Shown: positions 1 through 12,300 of the stretch, one piece after another
How positions within the stretch are numbered: position 1 is the first letter of the stretch
Layout: each line of letters starts with the position of its first letter
Assembly (NCBI GenBank): GCA_013399895.1
Contig: VXBA01004393.1
Span: 789,238-853,237, forward strand
Direction of reading: 5' to 3'
Length of the DNA: 64,000 nt
Source of the DNA: Serilophus lunatus
Lineage: Eukaryota > Chordata > Aves > Passeriformes > Eurylaimidae
Notes under the pieces: generated by a model
Database searches by the model: none
What the model was told of the DNA's origin: nothing
What the model saw: only the letters and a program-made list of their open reading frames with translations
Program-made: the position numbers and the translations under genes

Positions 1-390
1 GGTGGAAGGGAATAACAAGAAGAAGAAGGTGGAAGGGAATAACAAGAAGGAGGAGGAGAAGAACGTGGAGGAAGAGAAGGTGGAAGGGAATAACAAGAAG
101 GAGGAGAAGAAGGTGGAAGGGAATAACAAGAAGAAAGAGGAGAAAAAGGTGGAGGAGAATAAGAAGAAAGAGAGGGAGAAGAAGAAGGAGAAGAACAAGG
201 AAAAGGACAGGAAGAAGGAAAAAGAGAGGAAGAAAGAGGAGGAGAAGAGGAAAGACGAGAGGAAGAAAGAGGAGCGGAAGAAAGAGGAGAAGAGGAAAGA
301 TGAGGAAAAGAAAGAGGAGGAAAAGAAAGAGGAGGAGAAGAGGAAAGAGGAAAAGAGGAAAGAGGAGAAGGAGGAGGAAGAGACTGCAGA
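1..390 (+). CDS. CNGB1: CNGB1 exon A, Lys/Glu-rich (GARP-like), 5' partial
   Basis: The frame is open from base 2 to a GTGAGT donor at 391. The product is almost only Lys and Glu. Four VEGNNKK units (residues 1, 10, 27 and 38) and a fifth decayed one give way to KKE/EEK runs ending EEEETAE. Mammalian rod CNGB1 has a glutamic-acid-rich GARP segment before the channel core, so this is the likely counterpart. The exon ends two bases into a codon. Assignment rests on position and composition, since low-complexity sequence cannot be aligned reliably. Confidence 0.6.
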
Positions 391-3300
391 GTGAGTAGCT
401 CCCATTGCTTTTAGGGCTTTGTTGGAAACGAGTATGAACGCAGCTGTTTATTCAACTGCATTCACAAGCCAGAGAGGCCGAAACACCCATGGACGAGGGA
501 GCTCCTCCTGGCAGAGTGGAGCGAGCTCCCATCCTCGTAGGCGGCTGGGGTGTGCTGGAAGGGATCCGTGAGGGAGAGATAACATGCGGGAGGGACGCTT
601 TTGGAAGCCGGCTCATCCCAGGGCTCGCTGCTGACGCGGCACCTGGTGACAGGCGACTGTCTCCTGGTGACACGGGCTCCATCTCCATCGCGGCCGCCCG
701 TAACAACCGCAGCCCCTGGACATCCCCCCGCGGGTCCGGCGACTCGGCTGAGCGAGAGCCTTGGCTTGTGCCTTCGCAGGGAGGCGGGAGCATCCAGCTC
801 CGGGAGACAGTCCATGCTGTTTAAAACCATACCCATTAATTCAGGGGAGTCGGAATTGTTATGAGTGCTACAGAGCTGAATATAAAGACAGGATTATGTG
901 TTGTGCCTGCAAATGCTGTTTACTACAAGTAGGTACAATTTTACTTTTTTTTCCCTGTTGTAGAAAATATCTGAGTTCTTGTGAGCTGTGGCAGATGGTG
1001 ACTTTTGTCTAGATGGTGTTGAGAGACATCTTTCTGCTTAGTTTAGTAGATTTCTCTGATTTCACATGAGGTAAACATTTAGGGATTTATTACCTAGTGC
1101 TATTATTTCCTGTTAATTCCTCTGAAGTAGCTAGATTTTCAGGAAGAAGCTAAAAACGCACAATTATTCAGTGTCAAACCCATATGTTTGTATTTCATCG
1201 AAATCTGTTCTTGCAGCTTCATTGTAGAAACTTGAGCTTCAGTTATGGGGTGAAAGAGGTGCTGCTCCATCTTTCAATGAGTTTGTTAATTCGGAAAAGA
1301 GAGAGAGAGACCAGCAGGTTTTGTAGATTAGGATGGAAAGGCTTGTGATTCCATTTGAAGGGAGCATAATTAAAAAGAAAAAAAAAAGGAGGCAAGAGGG
1401 AATTATTAAAAATAATTTAAAAAATACCTTGGAAAATAACAAGTTTTGATGACATGGAAGTATAAGGGAAAGAGGAACTACTCCTTGTGACATACCTCTT
1501 CTGACTTTGCACCTGCCAATGATACAGAAAGATGGTTTTTCAATTTTTGTGCATTTAGCTGTCTTAAAATTTTCTCATTATTACCAATCCCTGCTTTGCT
1601 TTTCTTGCCAGGAAAGAGCAAATCAGGAGATAAGTGCTCAGAGCAACATGTGAAGTGCTTTTGTTTCCCAGTTATAAATTAAAACAATAAACTCAATCTT
1701 GCGAGCCCATTTGTCAGAATGTGGAGCTCAGGTCTGCACTTGCTGCTGAAAGAAAATGAGAATTACATGTCCTGTGGTATCTTGCACAGGCAAACATGGG
1801 ACTTGGATGATGCTTGAGGGAAAGTCTTGCCTGGAAATTAGGCTCTTGGCTTTTTATTTGACAAATTTTAATTATATAAGAAATTATTATGCACAGGAGG
1901 AGAAACATGCTGCCTCTATCTTTCTGCCTCTGCATTTTTGCTAATGCTTATGCAATGCCCTACTTTATTTATGCATCTCTCACCTGGTCTCACACACAGT
2001 ATTTTTTCTCTCCCCTCCAGATCCCTGCTGCCTTCTCTCCCTGCTAGCAAGGGTGTGGATGAAGCCTACTTTGCCGAGGAGGCCCTCAGGTTTGAGCAGC
2101 TGGAAGAAGCTGAGATAAGTAATCTCGAAGGTGCTCTTGTACAGGTACAGCATCACTCTTTGCTTAGGCTCAGGTCTGAAATGAGTTCCTGCTGCCCAGC
2201 GAGTTCCAGGGGCTCAGAGCTTGTCCTGGGGGCTGCAGGGACTGAGGTGGGCATTGGACCTGTTTCCCATCAAGATGTCCCCATCCCTGAAGCTGAGCTG
2301 GCAGCAGTAGCTGTGGATGGAGGGAGGGCTGTTTCACCCTACAAAGCTGGCACTGAACAAGGAGCTGGGAGTCTGGTGAACTGGGGGGATGAGAGAAATC
2401 CAGTCAAGCTGCAAAGTCTGCACTTCTACTGACAGAGCAGGGCTTTTTCTCTTTAAAATGGCTTTTTTCATTTTGAAGGTGGAAGAGGAGACAGCTGAAG
2501 CTGCTGAAACCAATGCCGAAGGTATAACACGTAGCAGTATAATGTCAAATTGGGATGAAGCAAAGCAGGTGATGCAGTACCTAGTAGGAGGAGAATCCAG
2601 CTTCTCCCACCCTGCTTCTGGGGAGCAGGCAGCCAAGTTCTCTGCAGTGTGGGCCTGTAAGGGTAGCTGGGGCTTTTCACTGGGGTAAAGCATCCCATGG
2701 GCACAGCATCCCATGGGCACAGCACAATGACAATTGGCATTATTGGCATTGGCTGGAGCCAGCTCTGAATGGTTGGTGCTTGTGCAATGCTGAGTCCTGG
2801 TGTGAAATAAGAGTATATCCTTCAGCTGGAGAATATATAGAGATAAAAAGGATTTTCTCTGCCACTTTGCCCAATTTGGGGAATAACAGGCAGCTTAAAG
2901 CACATTTTAATGTAACCTTTTAGGAAGCAATGGGTTGGTAATGAAAATTAGGAGGTGAACTTCCATCACAGGCTGAGTGAGCACAACTCTACCAATATAG
3001 AGGAGTTGCACAGGAAATGGCTTGTCCTGAGCCCTGCAGCAGGAATTTCTGTACTCATGCAGCCCTTGGAGAGCACCCCAGTTTTGCAGTGATGATAGAA
3101 AATGGTAGTTCATGAGGAATTGTAGTAACAGGACAAGGAGAAATGGGTACAAACTGGAAGAGGGAAAATTTAGGTTAGATAATAGGAAGAAATTCTTTAT
3201 TGTGAGGGTGGTGAGACACTGGAACAGGTTGCCCAGGGAGGTCGTGGATGCCCCAACCCTGGCAGCTCAAGGCCAGGTTGGATAAGGCCTTGAGCAGCCT

Positions 3301-6300
3301 GGTCCAGGGGAGATGTCCCTGCCTGCAGAAGAGGGGTTGGGACTATATGATCTTTGGTTCTATGGTGGTAGGACAGCCACCACTGCAGTCCTGTGCTGCC
3401 AACACCTATGAGCAGCGGGCAGAGCCCTAAGAGCCCCCGGCAGCCCCGCATTTTTGCTGCGACATAACCGTCCCATCTCAAACCACTCTGTGTTTTATTG
3501 CAGCTTCAGATGCCTTGTCCTTTGCTTGAAGCACCTAGGCTCCTAGCAGCATGGCCAGGCGGGCCCGGGACGTCGAGCTAGACCGGCTGGTGCATGACAA
3601 GCCGCTCGATGGCGGGGAGCCCTCCCCTCCCGGCCACAGTGCCCTAGAGCAGCTCCCCAATGTCCCCAGCTACCGAGCCACTGCTGCCTCCCACATCCCC
3701 GTCCTTGTCGCCAGCAAGCCCAAGGCTGGAGTTGTCAACCCCAATTTTTGCAATGAGGAGCAATCCCCACTAGGTATTAGAGACGTTGGCTTTGACGGTG
3801 GGCTTGCGTAGTTAGAGGTGGGCAGGGGGTGATTCCTGGAGTAGTTGCTTTTTGGTTAAAAAAAATAAAAAAATAAAAAAAAATAAAAGCACGCTTCATG
3901 TTGCAGCACAGAAGCTGGGGGAAAAAAATGCATGTGTTTTCTGCTTCTGCTTCATCACTATGTGCCTTTTTAGCTAACCAGAGAGAGCGTTTGCAAATGC
4001 TGTGTGTTTTAACCTCCTCAGTCAAAAGCTCTCCTGAAGGACCTGCAGGCAGAGGGTGCAATATCACCACATACACCGTTTTCTTTCTAGTGTTCATGCA
4101 ACCTGCTCATACTAAGAGGACAGGAAAGTGGAGGTTTGCTGTTCATGGCTTTCTGCCTCTTCTGCAGCTTTGCTTTGCTTTGTTTTTAACCAGCAAGCCA
4201 AACTCTGCTGCTTTTCCTTCCATGCTACAGGATTTTTACTTTGCAACACAAACAAGCTTTTTCTCAGGGATTTAATCAAGCCATGCTCTGACCCACTAGT
4301 TCCATATCAGCATGAAACAGGGTGCCCAGGATCTTTCAGATGTGTGAAAATCTCCCATAGAAGAAATCCTGCACAAACTTATTTTATTAAATAGCTAAGA
4401 AAAGAGATGACACTTCACAGCTGAGCCCACTGTGGGGCCTGGCCATGGTAACCTCCAGCACAATTTCTCCCTTGGACAAATGGCTTCTTTCTTTACCCAC
4501 TATAAACCTCCAACCCTCCTGCTTCTAACCTTGCCTGTGGCAGTAAGCAGTTATTACCTCTGCAAAAGGGACAAGCCATAAATGCTTATTTAAGTAGTGC
4601 CTTATTCTGCATGAAAAACAAATGCTGTGTGATTTGGAGCTGTCATAATCCATATGATTATGTTCAGCAGACCTAGGAGAATTTCTAGACCCTGGGAGGC
4701 AAGTTTACACCTGGAAATCCTGGGTTCCTGCATAACACCTGCAGCTGGGAATCCTAATCTTCATTTTCTCTGAACCATGGGAACCCGACACTCAGATGGA
4801 GTAGATGCAATCACTGCAATATGGGCAGGCAGAAGGGAAGCAGGTGGCAGTTCTTAGGGTGTTAAAAACTGGGCAAAAAAAAAGAGAAAGAGATGCTCCA
4901 AACAGTTAGGAGAAAGGACTACCAGACAAGAAGGGACTGGAGGGAGAAGAAGAGTCCTTACAGCACACTGGAGGGGCTGGGGGCAGCTCTGTGGCAGCAA
5001 AAAGGGCTCGGGGAGCCATCCTGGCTCCAGGCAGGGCCCTGCACCCCCCTCACCTGCGATTATTGTCCTTCCCTACGGACCAGGTAATTACCCCACTGTG
5101 GAGATCAAGGATGTGGACAGCCGAGGCGATGCTGCGGAGATGGATTGTAGCCGCTTGCCGGTGCCCTCTGCCGGCGCTCCCAACATGCTGGCGGTGCCCG
5201 GCGCAGCATCCCCCAGGTATGGCTCTGTCCAGGCACGGTCCCCAGCTCCTGGGGCTCTCATCCTTGCTGCTGCCAGCACAGGATATTTTATGCAATCATA
5301 TGGAGCAACCCATTTCCAGCAGGTTTGGACAGTGAGCTGGAGTGATGCGTGTGCAGCAGGTGTCACCCCTTTGCACAGAAGAAGAGATGGCAAAAGCCTT
5401 GCCTCTTGTTTGCATTTTTTAGTTAAATGGTTAAATTTTCTTTGAAGCTTTTGGATGCCAGGGACAGCTCTGTCTGTGTGTCCTCCTGGAGATGGGCTCG
5501 AACCCCAGGCCATGGTCAGATCCCATTTGTCTGTTGTCCCACATGTCTGTGCTTCCAAATTGAGATCACAGGGGGGTCTGTGTGCTGGATACGGGCCTTC
5601 ATCACAAAACCAAAGGTCTTCTTGTATTTTAGTTGAAAGAATGTGCAGCATATCCCCCTGGATTTGTGCTTTCGGATGGATGGTGGATGCCCCATCCCTG
5701 GAAGTATTCAAGGCCTGGTCGGATGGGGCTTTGAGCAACCTGCTGTAGTGAAAGGTATCCCTGCCTGCAGCAGAAAGTTGGACTAGATGGCCTTCTACGG
5801 TTCCTTCCAAACCAAATCATTCTCTGATTCTATGCTCAGAAAGGAGGAGGATTAAAACTGAGCTTTAATTTTAAGCTGGAAGAAGCTGATGGTTTTTTAT
5901 CTGTTGTTGGACTGGGGTTTTTTGAAGCTCATTCTTGCAGAGGATTAAAAATGAAAACCAAAGTGGTTTCTTCTGTGCTCAAATCCAGGTGCTATAGTCA
6001 TTCTCACTTAATAGTTTGGATCTTTTAGTAAACAAGCTCCTAGAGGAGCAAATAAAATGGTGAAAGTATAATAGTCCATAATCCAGTCTGTTGAAACACT
6101 TTTTAAACTGGGAAAGCAGAGCCCAAGGCTTCATGTGAAATACCCACAGTGAAAATACTGACAGCATTGTGCAGATCTGCACTTACACGTGTGAGCATAA
6201 AAACCTTTCTGCTGTGTCTCCAGGGAGTGTCTCAAAACAACACTAAAGGTCCCTTGGTAGAGCTGGAGATTTTTAAAGGCAAGCAACTCCTGTGCTCCTA

Positions 6301-9300
6301 CATAAAAAACCAAAATTCAATCATTCTGAACCAGAAGGAAAATGCTCCTCTCCTGCTGATGTGTCCAGAGTAAGAGGACATCAATTCCTCATTGAGCAGT
6401 TACTCAGTTATCCCTAAGTCACTTCTATTGGCCACAATCTTGAACTATTTCCTGCATGGATCTGTGAAGGATTAGAGTTAACGTGGTTTAGACAGAGTCA
6501 TAAAAGACTCATTACAAACAAAGCACATATTGTCTAATTGGAGCCTGGAAACCAGCTCTCACAGACAATACCAGGATACACCAGCCAATGCCACGTGGGC
6601 AATGACCCTGTGCATCCCACATGTCCAGGCAGGTGCAGGACAGCCAGGTGCCTATGGCCTCTAGCTGCAGCATTCCAAGGGCAACAAAAGCAGAGCAATC
6701 TTTAGGCTGTGACAGGGCCTTCCACCCCAGCTGGCTTTACAAACCACTCCAGATTTTTGCTGTGATTGCCATCTTCATATTCAGCTCTCCTTCTGCCACT
6801 TTGCTTGCCCACATGAAAGGAAGTTGTCTCAGAAATCCATCTGTACCAAAGGGAGCCACCAGCTGTGTTAGGACACATTCTCTAGGTATTGCTGGTATTG
6901 CACTTTCCTTGTCTGCCTCTCGAAGTGCAATGATGTGACAGTGCAGCATTAGGGACAAGCACAGATTAGTGGCTGCCCTTTGTGCATCTTGCCAGGTGTC
7001 CAAAATGGGTTACAAAATGTGCCAGGTGGCTGCCTGCTTGTGGAGCCCAGAAAGAAACAGGGCTTTAGCATTAAAGGAGCGGGGTGGTTTGCTTTCCTTT
7101 ACTCCAGGTAATGCCAAAGATCAGGGGAAAGGAGAGGAACTGGCTGAGGATGGGGGACAAGCCGATCCTCGGTCGCTGTGTTTGTGTCTGCAGGAGGAAG
7201 CGACTGGCCCCAGAGGATGGTCTGGAGGACCAAGCACTGGGCTGGGATGAGGAGCAGAGGGAAAGGTGCGTGGTGGGACCAAGGGCTTCTGGATCAGATG
7301 AGCTCCCAAGGGTTTGGATTCTGGGCTACGGTAAAAATAGAAAAGATCCTTGAGGTGCTGGGATACCAAAGGGAGAGAGAGCTGTGTAGTGGTGCTTATC
7401 AAGGAAAGCACCCCCTCTCCAAAATTAATGATCATGATGCTCGCTGCAGCAGAACCTGCTTTCCTGTTTTCCCTCTATCCATGTAGAAATATTCTCTTTA
7501 AGACTAGGTGCAGCTGCAGAGAAAAATCACCTTTGATCTACATATGCTACAGCACTGTGGGGACACCTTGTTTTTACTGCTTGTGGAGAAATGACCTTTT
7601 TCTTCCATGCAGGAAGTGAGCACAAGCTGTGTATCACACACCTCAAGTCCTGGCTCCCCATAGTCCCAAGGACAGTCTCAGAGGGAGCTGCCCACCCTGG
7701 GAGGGACAGTCTTGGGGAGGGTTTGCACCTCCACACAGAGCATGGGTTTGCCTTTTTCCTGTGGTTCCAATCATCAAAATGACCCATCCAGAGCTACAAC
7801 AAATGAGCCTTTTTCTGTCTCTCTCCTACTGATGTTTCTCAGTCATGCTAAGTGAAACACCCTGGTGAAAAATCCAACCTGGTTCTAATAAAAAGGCTGA
7901 AAAGAAAACATATAGTTTTTAAGCTCTGGGACTTGGTGCACATTTTCATCTCATAGTCCTTCCAAAATCACCTGCCTCTAAGTACATGCAATGCAGCCTG
8001 GGTACTTCCCAAGCCTTCTTGAGTCCCAGAGCACAGATGAGGCTCAGGTTGTTGCTGCTTGATGATCCTTTACTGAAACCACCTTAATTTGTGTTGTTCT
8101 CATTACAAATAAATATGGGTAAATCCTAATTCAGATGCTGTAGGTTAAAGAATAGGTCATGACTGGGTCATGGCCATGGCCAATGGGTCATAGTTCAAGG
8201 CCGGGTTGGACAGGGCTTGGAGCAACCTGACCTAGTGGAAGATGCCTCCCTGCAGGGGAGATTGGAATGAGATGTGCTTTCCTACCCAAACCATTGCAGG
8301 ATTCTATGATTCTATGAACCTTCCCTAGTGCTTTCCTACCTGTATGAACTGCCCAGTGGTCTCCCCACAGCCTGCCTGAGCGCATCGGCTCGGCCACGAG
8401 CCTGAGCGTCAACACCCGGCTCCAGGAGCTGGTGAAGCTCTTCAAAGAGAGGACCGAGAAGGTGAAGGAGAAGCTGATTGACCCCGATGTGTCCTCAGAC
8501 GATGAGAGCCCTGTGACATGTGAGTCTGAGTGGGGCTGAGTGTGTTTCACTGGTGGGTCCCCACACGCACTGTGTTTTCTGAGAGACAGATATTTTATTA
8601 ACAGTTTAAAGACCTTAAAGCGAATTGCAGTAAGAAGATTTTTCTGCCTTTTAAACTAACTGTGTGGCCTTTCCCAGCCCCTGCTAAGCCAGCACCTGCA
8701 GCAGCACCAGTGCCTCCCCCGGGAGGGGCAGTGGAACAGGACAAGCCATCAGGGGATGACCACTACTGTGAGATGCTGTGCTGCACATTCAAGTACCAGC
8801 CCTGGATGGACCGTCTGAAAAGCTACCAGTTCCCCAGCAGCATTGACCCCCTCACCAGTGAGTGATGGAGCATGGTCTCATGCCTGGGCTGGAGGCAAGC
8901 TGGTGGGACCAGGGAAGATGGAGTGAGGAGGGGTGGAGGTGTAGGAGATGAGCCCTTGCAGAGAGGAGAACTAAGCAAAAAACAACTTAGCTTTCACTAA
9001 AGCCTAGAGTTTTAAATTCCCCTGGAAGGCACAGGCTTTCCTAAATACTTCCCAAGCACCACCAGGCAGGGAAGGGGCAATTGCCTTCTGCTTTTAGGCT
9101 TTTTAATAGGCAAATCCTGAGGTGTGGATACCTCCTAACAAGTAAATATCACAAAAGGAAAATCCACTGCCTGGTGGCCATTTCACAGCAGCACAGCTCT
9201 TTCCTTAGTCTCTGCTATTCCTCAGCCCTTTGGAAGCCCCTGGGTTCAGGCAGCCAGCCACCAATTCAGCACAGCTACAGGGGGAAAAGGAAAACAGGGA

Positions 9301-12300
9301 AGTCAGTGTTGTGAGAGCAAAGCAAAAGCAAGCCTAGTTGAATGAGCAAAGTTAGAAGTTTTCTCATAAAACACAATGTGGTCTGTGACTGGTGGTGTTC
9401 AGTCTGCACAAGAGCCCAGCTCACCTGCAATTAAATGCTGTCGCCAAGAGACCTCCTGCAGGTTTCCATGTGGCACTCAGGGAAGGTCAGGGGATGAAAA
9501 CCCCTTTGCACAGAGAATTCACAAAGAGCAGGAACGTCTGCCCTGCTGATTGTGATACTGTTCCCTGTGTACAGATCTGATGTACGTGCTGTGGCTCTTC
9601 TTCGTTGTCATGGCCTGGAACTGGAACTGCTGGTTGATCCCTGTCCGCTGGGCATTCCCCTACCAGACACCAGCAAACATCCACTGCTGGCTACTGGTGG
9701 ACTACCTGTGTGACCTCATCTATCTGCTGGACATCCTTGTCTTTCAGACCCGGCTGCAGTTTGTCCAGGGGGGAGATATCATAGTGAGTGGCAGTGCTCT
9801 GTATCCCACCTGTGGGGACCTCCCATCCCCATCACCCCATGCAATATGGGTGATGCTGGTCTCTGACCTTGGAATTGAACTCTCCAAGCTCTCCCACCAT
9901 GGTCACAGCCATCAGGGCTGTGTCCACTCTTGGAGAATGCAAGCATCTCTCCCGGCATGTAGTGGATAAGCCATCAGTCTTTTTGTCTGCCAAAGATACC
10001 ACTTTTTCCTCTAAAGGCAATACTAGCTGATCTAGAAAGTGTGTGGTCCATGGCAGCCCTGTTGCTGGGGAGGGATGCCTGGAGAGTGCTGCAGTTTTGC
10101 CCACAGTGGACTAAGGTGCTCACTGACCAGCCTCAATGCAGCTGTGTGCTGCTAACCATGAGCAAGGGAGTAATAAACTCTGGGTTTAATTTTCAGGAGC
10201 ACACTAGGCAAAATGCACTAAAAATTGTAATCTGAACACACAGATCACACACCTAAGTGAAAGCCCTTGATTTTGTTTGCATGTTCAATTAAATAACCTG
10301 TGAAAAGTCAGACTTTGAGGGTACATCCTTCCCATGACCACACAGATGTTCATACAGGCAGGTTTCTCCTGTAAACTCTGATTTTTCTGATGTTAGCACT
10401 CTGATATACTTTCACTTGGATGCAAAGCAAGCACAGGATGTCCCAAGATAGGATGGGAAGATGGTATGCAGACAGGTCTTCTGCTCCTCTTGCTCTGCTC
10501 CCATTCCTGGGAATAGAGGATGCACCTTTCCTGTTGTGGAGCAGAAAAGGAAAACCTGGCATGACCATGGTGACCATGACTTTCCTTTCTCTCTCCTTCC
10601 TATTCCCAACCAGACTGATAAAAAGGCCATGAAAGAGAACTACCTGCAATCACAACGTTTTAAGGTTTGCCATAATTTTATTTGTTAATCTTTAATCTGC
10701 CCTATGACTTGCAGACCCACCCCAGCAAGCCTGCAGGTCCCCAAAGAGGTTTCTGTCTTTGTGTGGATTTCAGATGGATGTGATATGCCTCCTGCCCCTG
10801 GATTTCTTCTACTTCAAAGTCGGTGTCAACCCACTGCTGCGCTTTCCTCGCTGTCTGAAGGTGAGTTGAAGTTTACGAAATCAGGCAGAACAGCAGCTGC
10901 AGTGGATTTGAAGGGGTGAGCTATGACTTGCTAGACTGGTGATGAGGAGGACTGTAAAATGGAGGGAAGCCTCATCCCAAAGGCTCTGCAGAGCTGCTGG
11001 TCAAATCTTCATTTCAATCCTAAACCATGCTCACATTTGAATAGAAGAGCATTTATAGGTGAAGATGAATCCATCCATGACAGTCTGTGCTGCACAGGGG
11101 CTGTAGGAGGGAAAGGAAGGAGCAGTGGTGTTTTATGGGGAGGTGACTCTTCTGGTGGGAGCAGCAGGAAGCTGGAGCATTCTGCTTTCCTTCTCTCAGT
11201 ACATGGCCTTCTTCGAGTTCAACAACCGTCTGGAGGCTATCCTGACCAAGGCATATATCTACAGGTGAGGGAATGGAGGGAAGGAGGGAGCATGGAGTTG
11301 CTGTTTGCCCCTGGGAAGGAAGGTTCACTTTGGTGTGCATCTATTCTGGGTTCCTGATTTGTTTTCCTGCTGTCCTAAGGCTGGCTGACACAGATATTGA
11401 CTGATGCAGGGGGACATGGGGCTCTCAGAGCCACATGGGTAGGATCGCCTCTCCCATTGCTTTTTTTGGCACTTCTGAGCTGCAGGACTGCAGGAGGGAG
11501 CAGCAGGATGCATGTTTGGGTGTTCTGTGATTCCTGCATTGGCAGGACCTGTATGGTCATTGCTTCAAGGTTACTTGTGATTCTGGCAGTGGGGTCCTGA
11601 CATCTTTCTCCCAGCAGACACCTTATCATTTTCCTTTCTGCTCAATCCTGTTTGTTTTTTTCCAGAGTGATTCGCACCACTGCCTACTTACTGTACAGCT
11701 TGCATGTGAACTCCTGCCTCTATTACTGGGCCTCAGCCTATGAAGGACTGGGCTCTACCACCTGGGTCTATGATGGGGAAGGAAACAGGTACAAGCCAGG
11801 GCTTACGGTCTCATGTTACACAGCCTGCTTGAATGAGCTGGAACAATAAGGGAGGTGTTGTGATTCATAAAAAACCCTGAAGCAAAGGGTTGGGAGCGCC
11901 AGGAGATGTGGAGCCAGGGAGAGTGACGGGGACAGGAGGGATGGGATGTACAGTAACACACAGTGCTGCAAGATGAAGGACCTGCTGCTGTGCAGAAGTC
12001 AAAAGCAATGGCAGGTTGAAGAGGCTGAAAAAGTGGGATCTCAGTGCTGAGAAACAAGGGAATGCTCCCTGGCCAAGCAGGATGGAAGTCTGAGTGTTTG
12101 TGTTGACCCTGATGCTGGGTTGGGATGGAGGCATGACTGTGTGCCATACTGTGGACTGTGTGTCCTTCTGTGTCAGTCCCCTTGGACCAGCCCAGTGCCC
12201 TCGTTCCTGGGGTGCAAGACAGGAACAGTGTCCAGCTGTGGCACTTCCAAGGTACACATGTTTAATGTTCAGCATGTTGTCAGTGATGGATGCCACAGGG

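Noticed and set aside
452..864. Overlapping open frames of 84-124 residues on both strands
   Set aside because: They occupy a GC-rich intron patch; none has a motif or splice phases fitting CNGB1 exon A or B.
2479..3773. Direct splice of exon C into exon D at 3504
   Set aside because: In phase, it reads into TGA (3527) and TAG (3536) before the long open frame.
3858..3888. A-rich stretch taken as a poly(A) tail of a retroposon
   Set aside because: No element body precedes it; it is a simple AAAATAAA-type low-complexity run in the intron.
5088..5810. 240-residue minus-strand open frame
   Set aside because: Antisense to CNGB1 exon E, an intron and a CR1 relic; no family signature.
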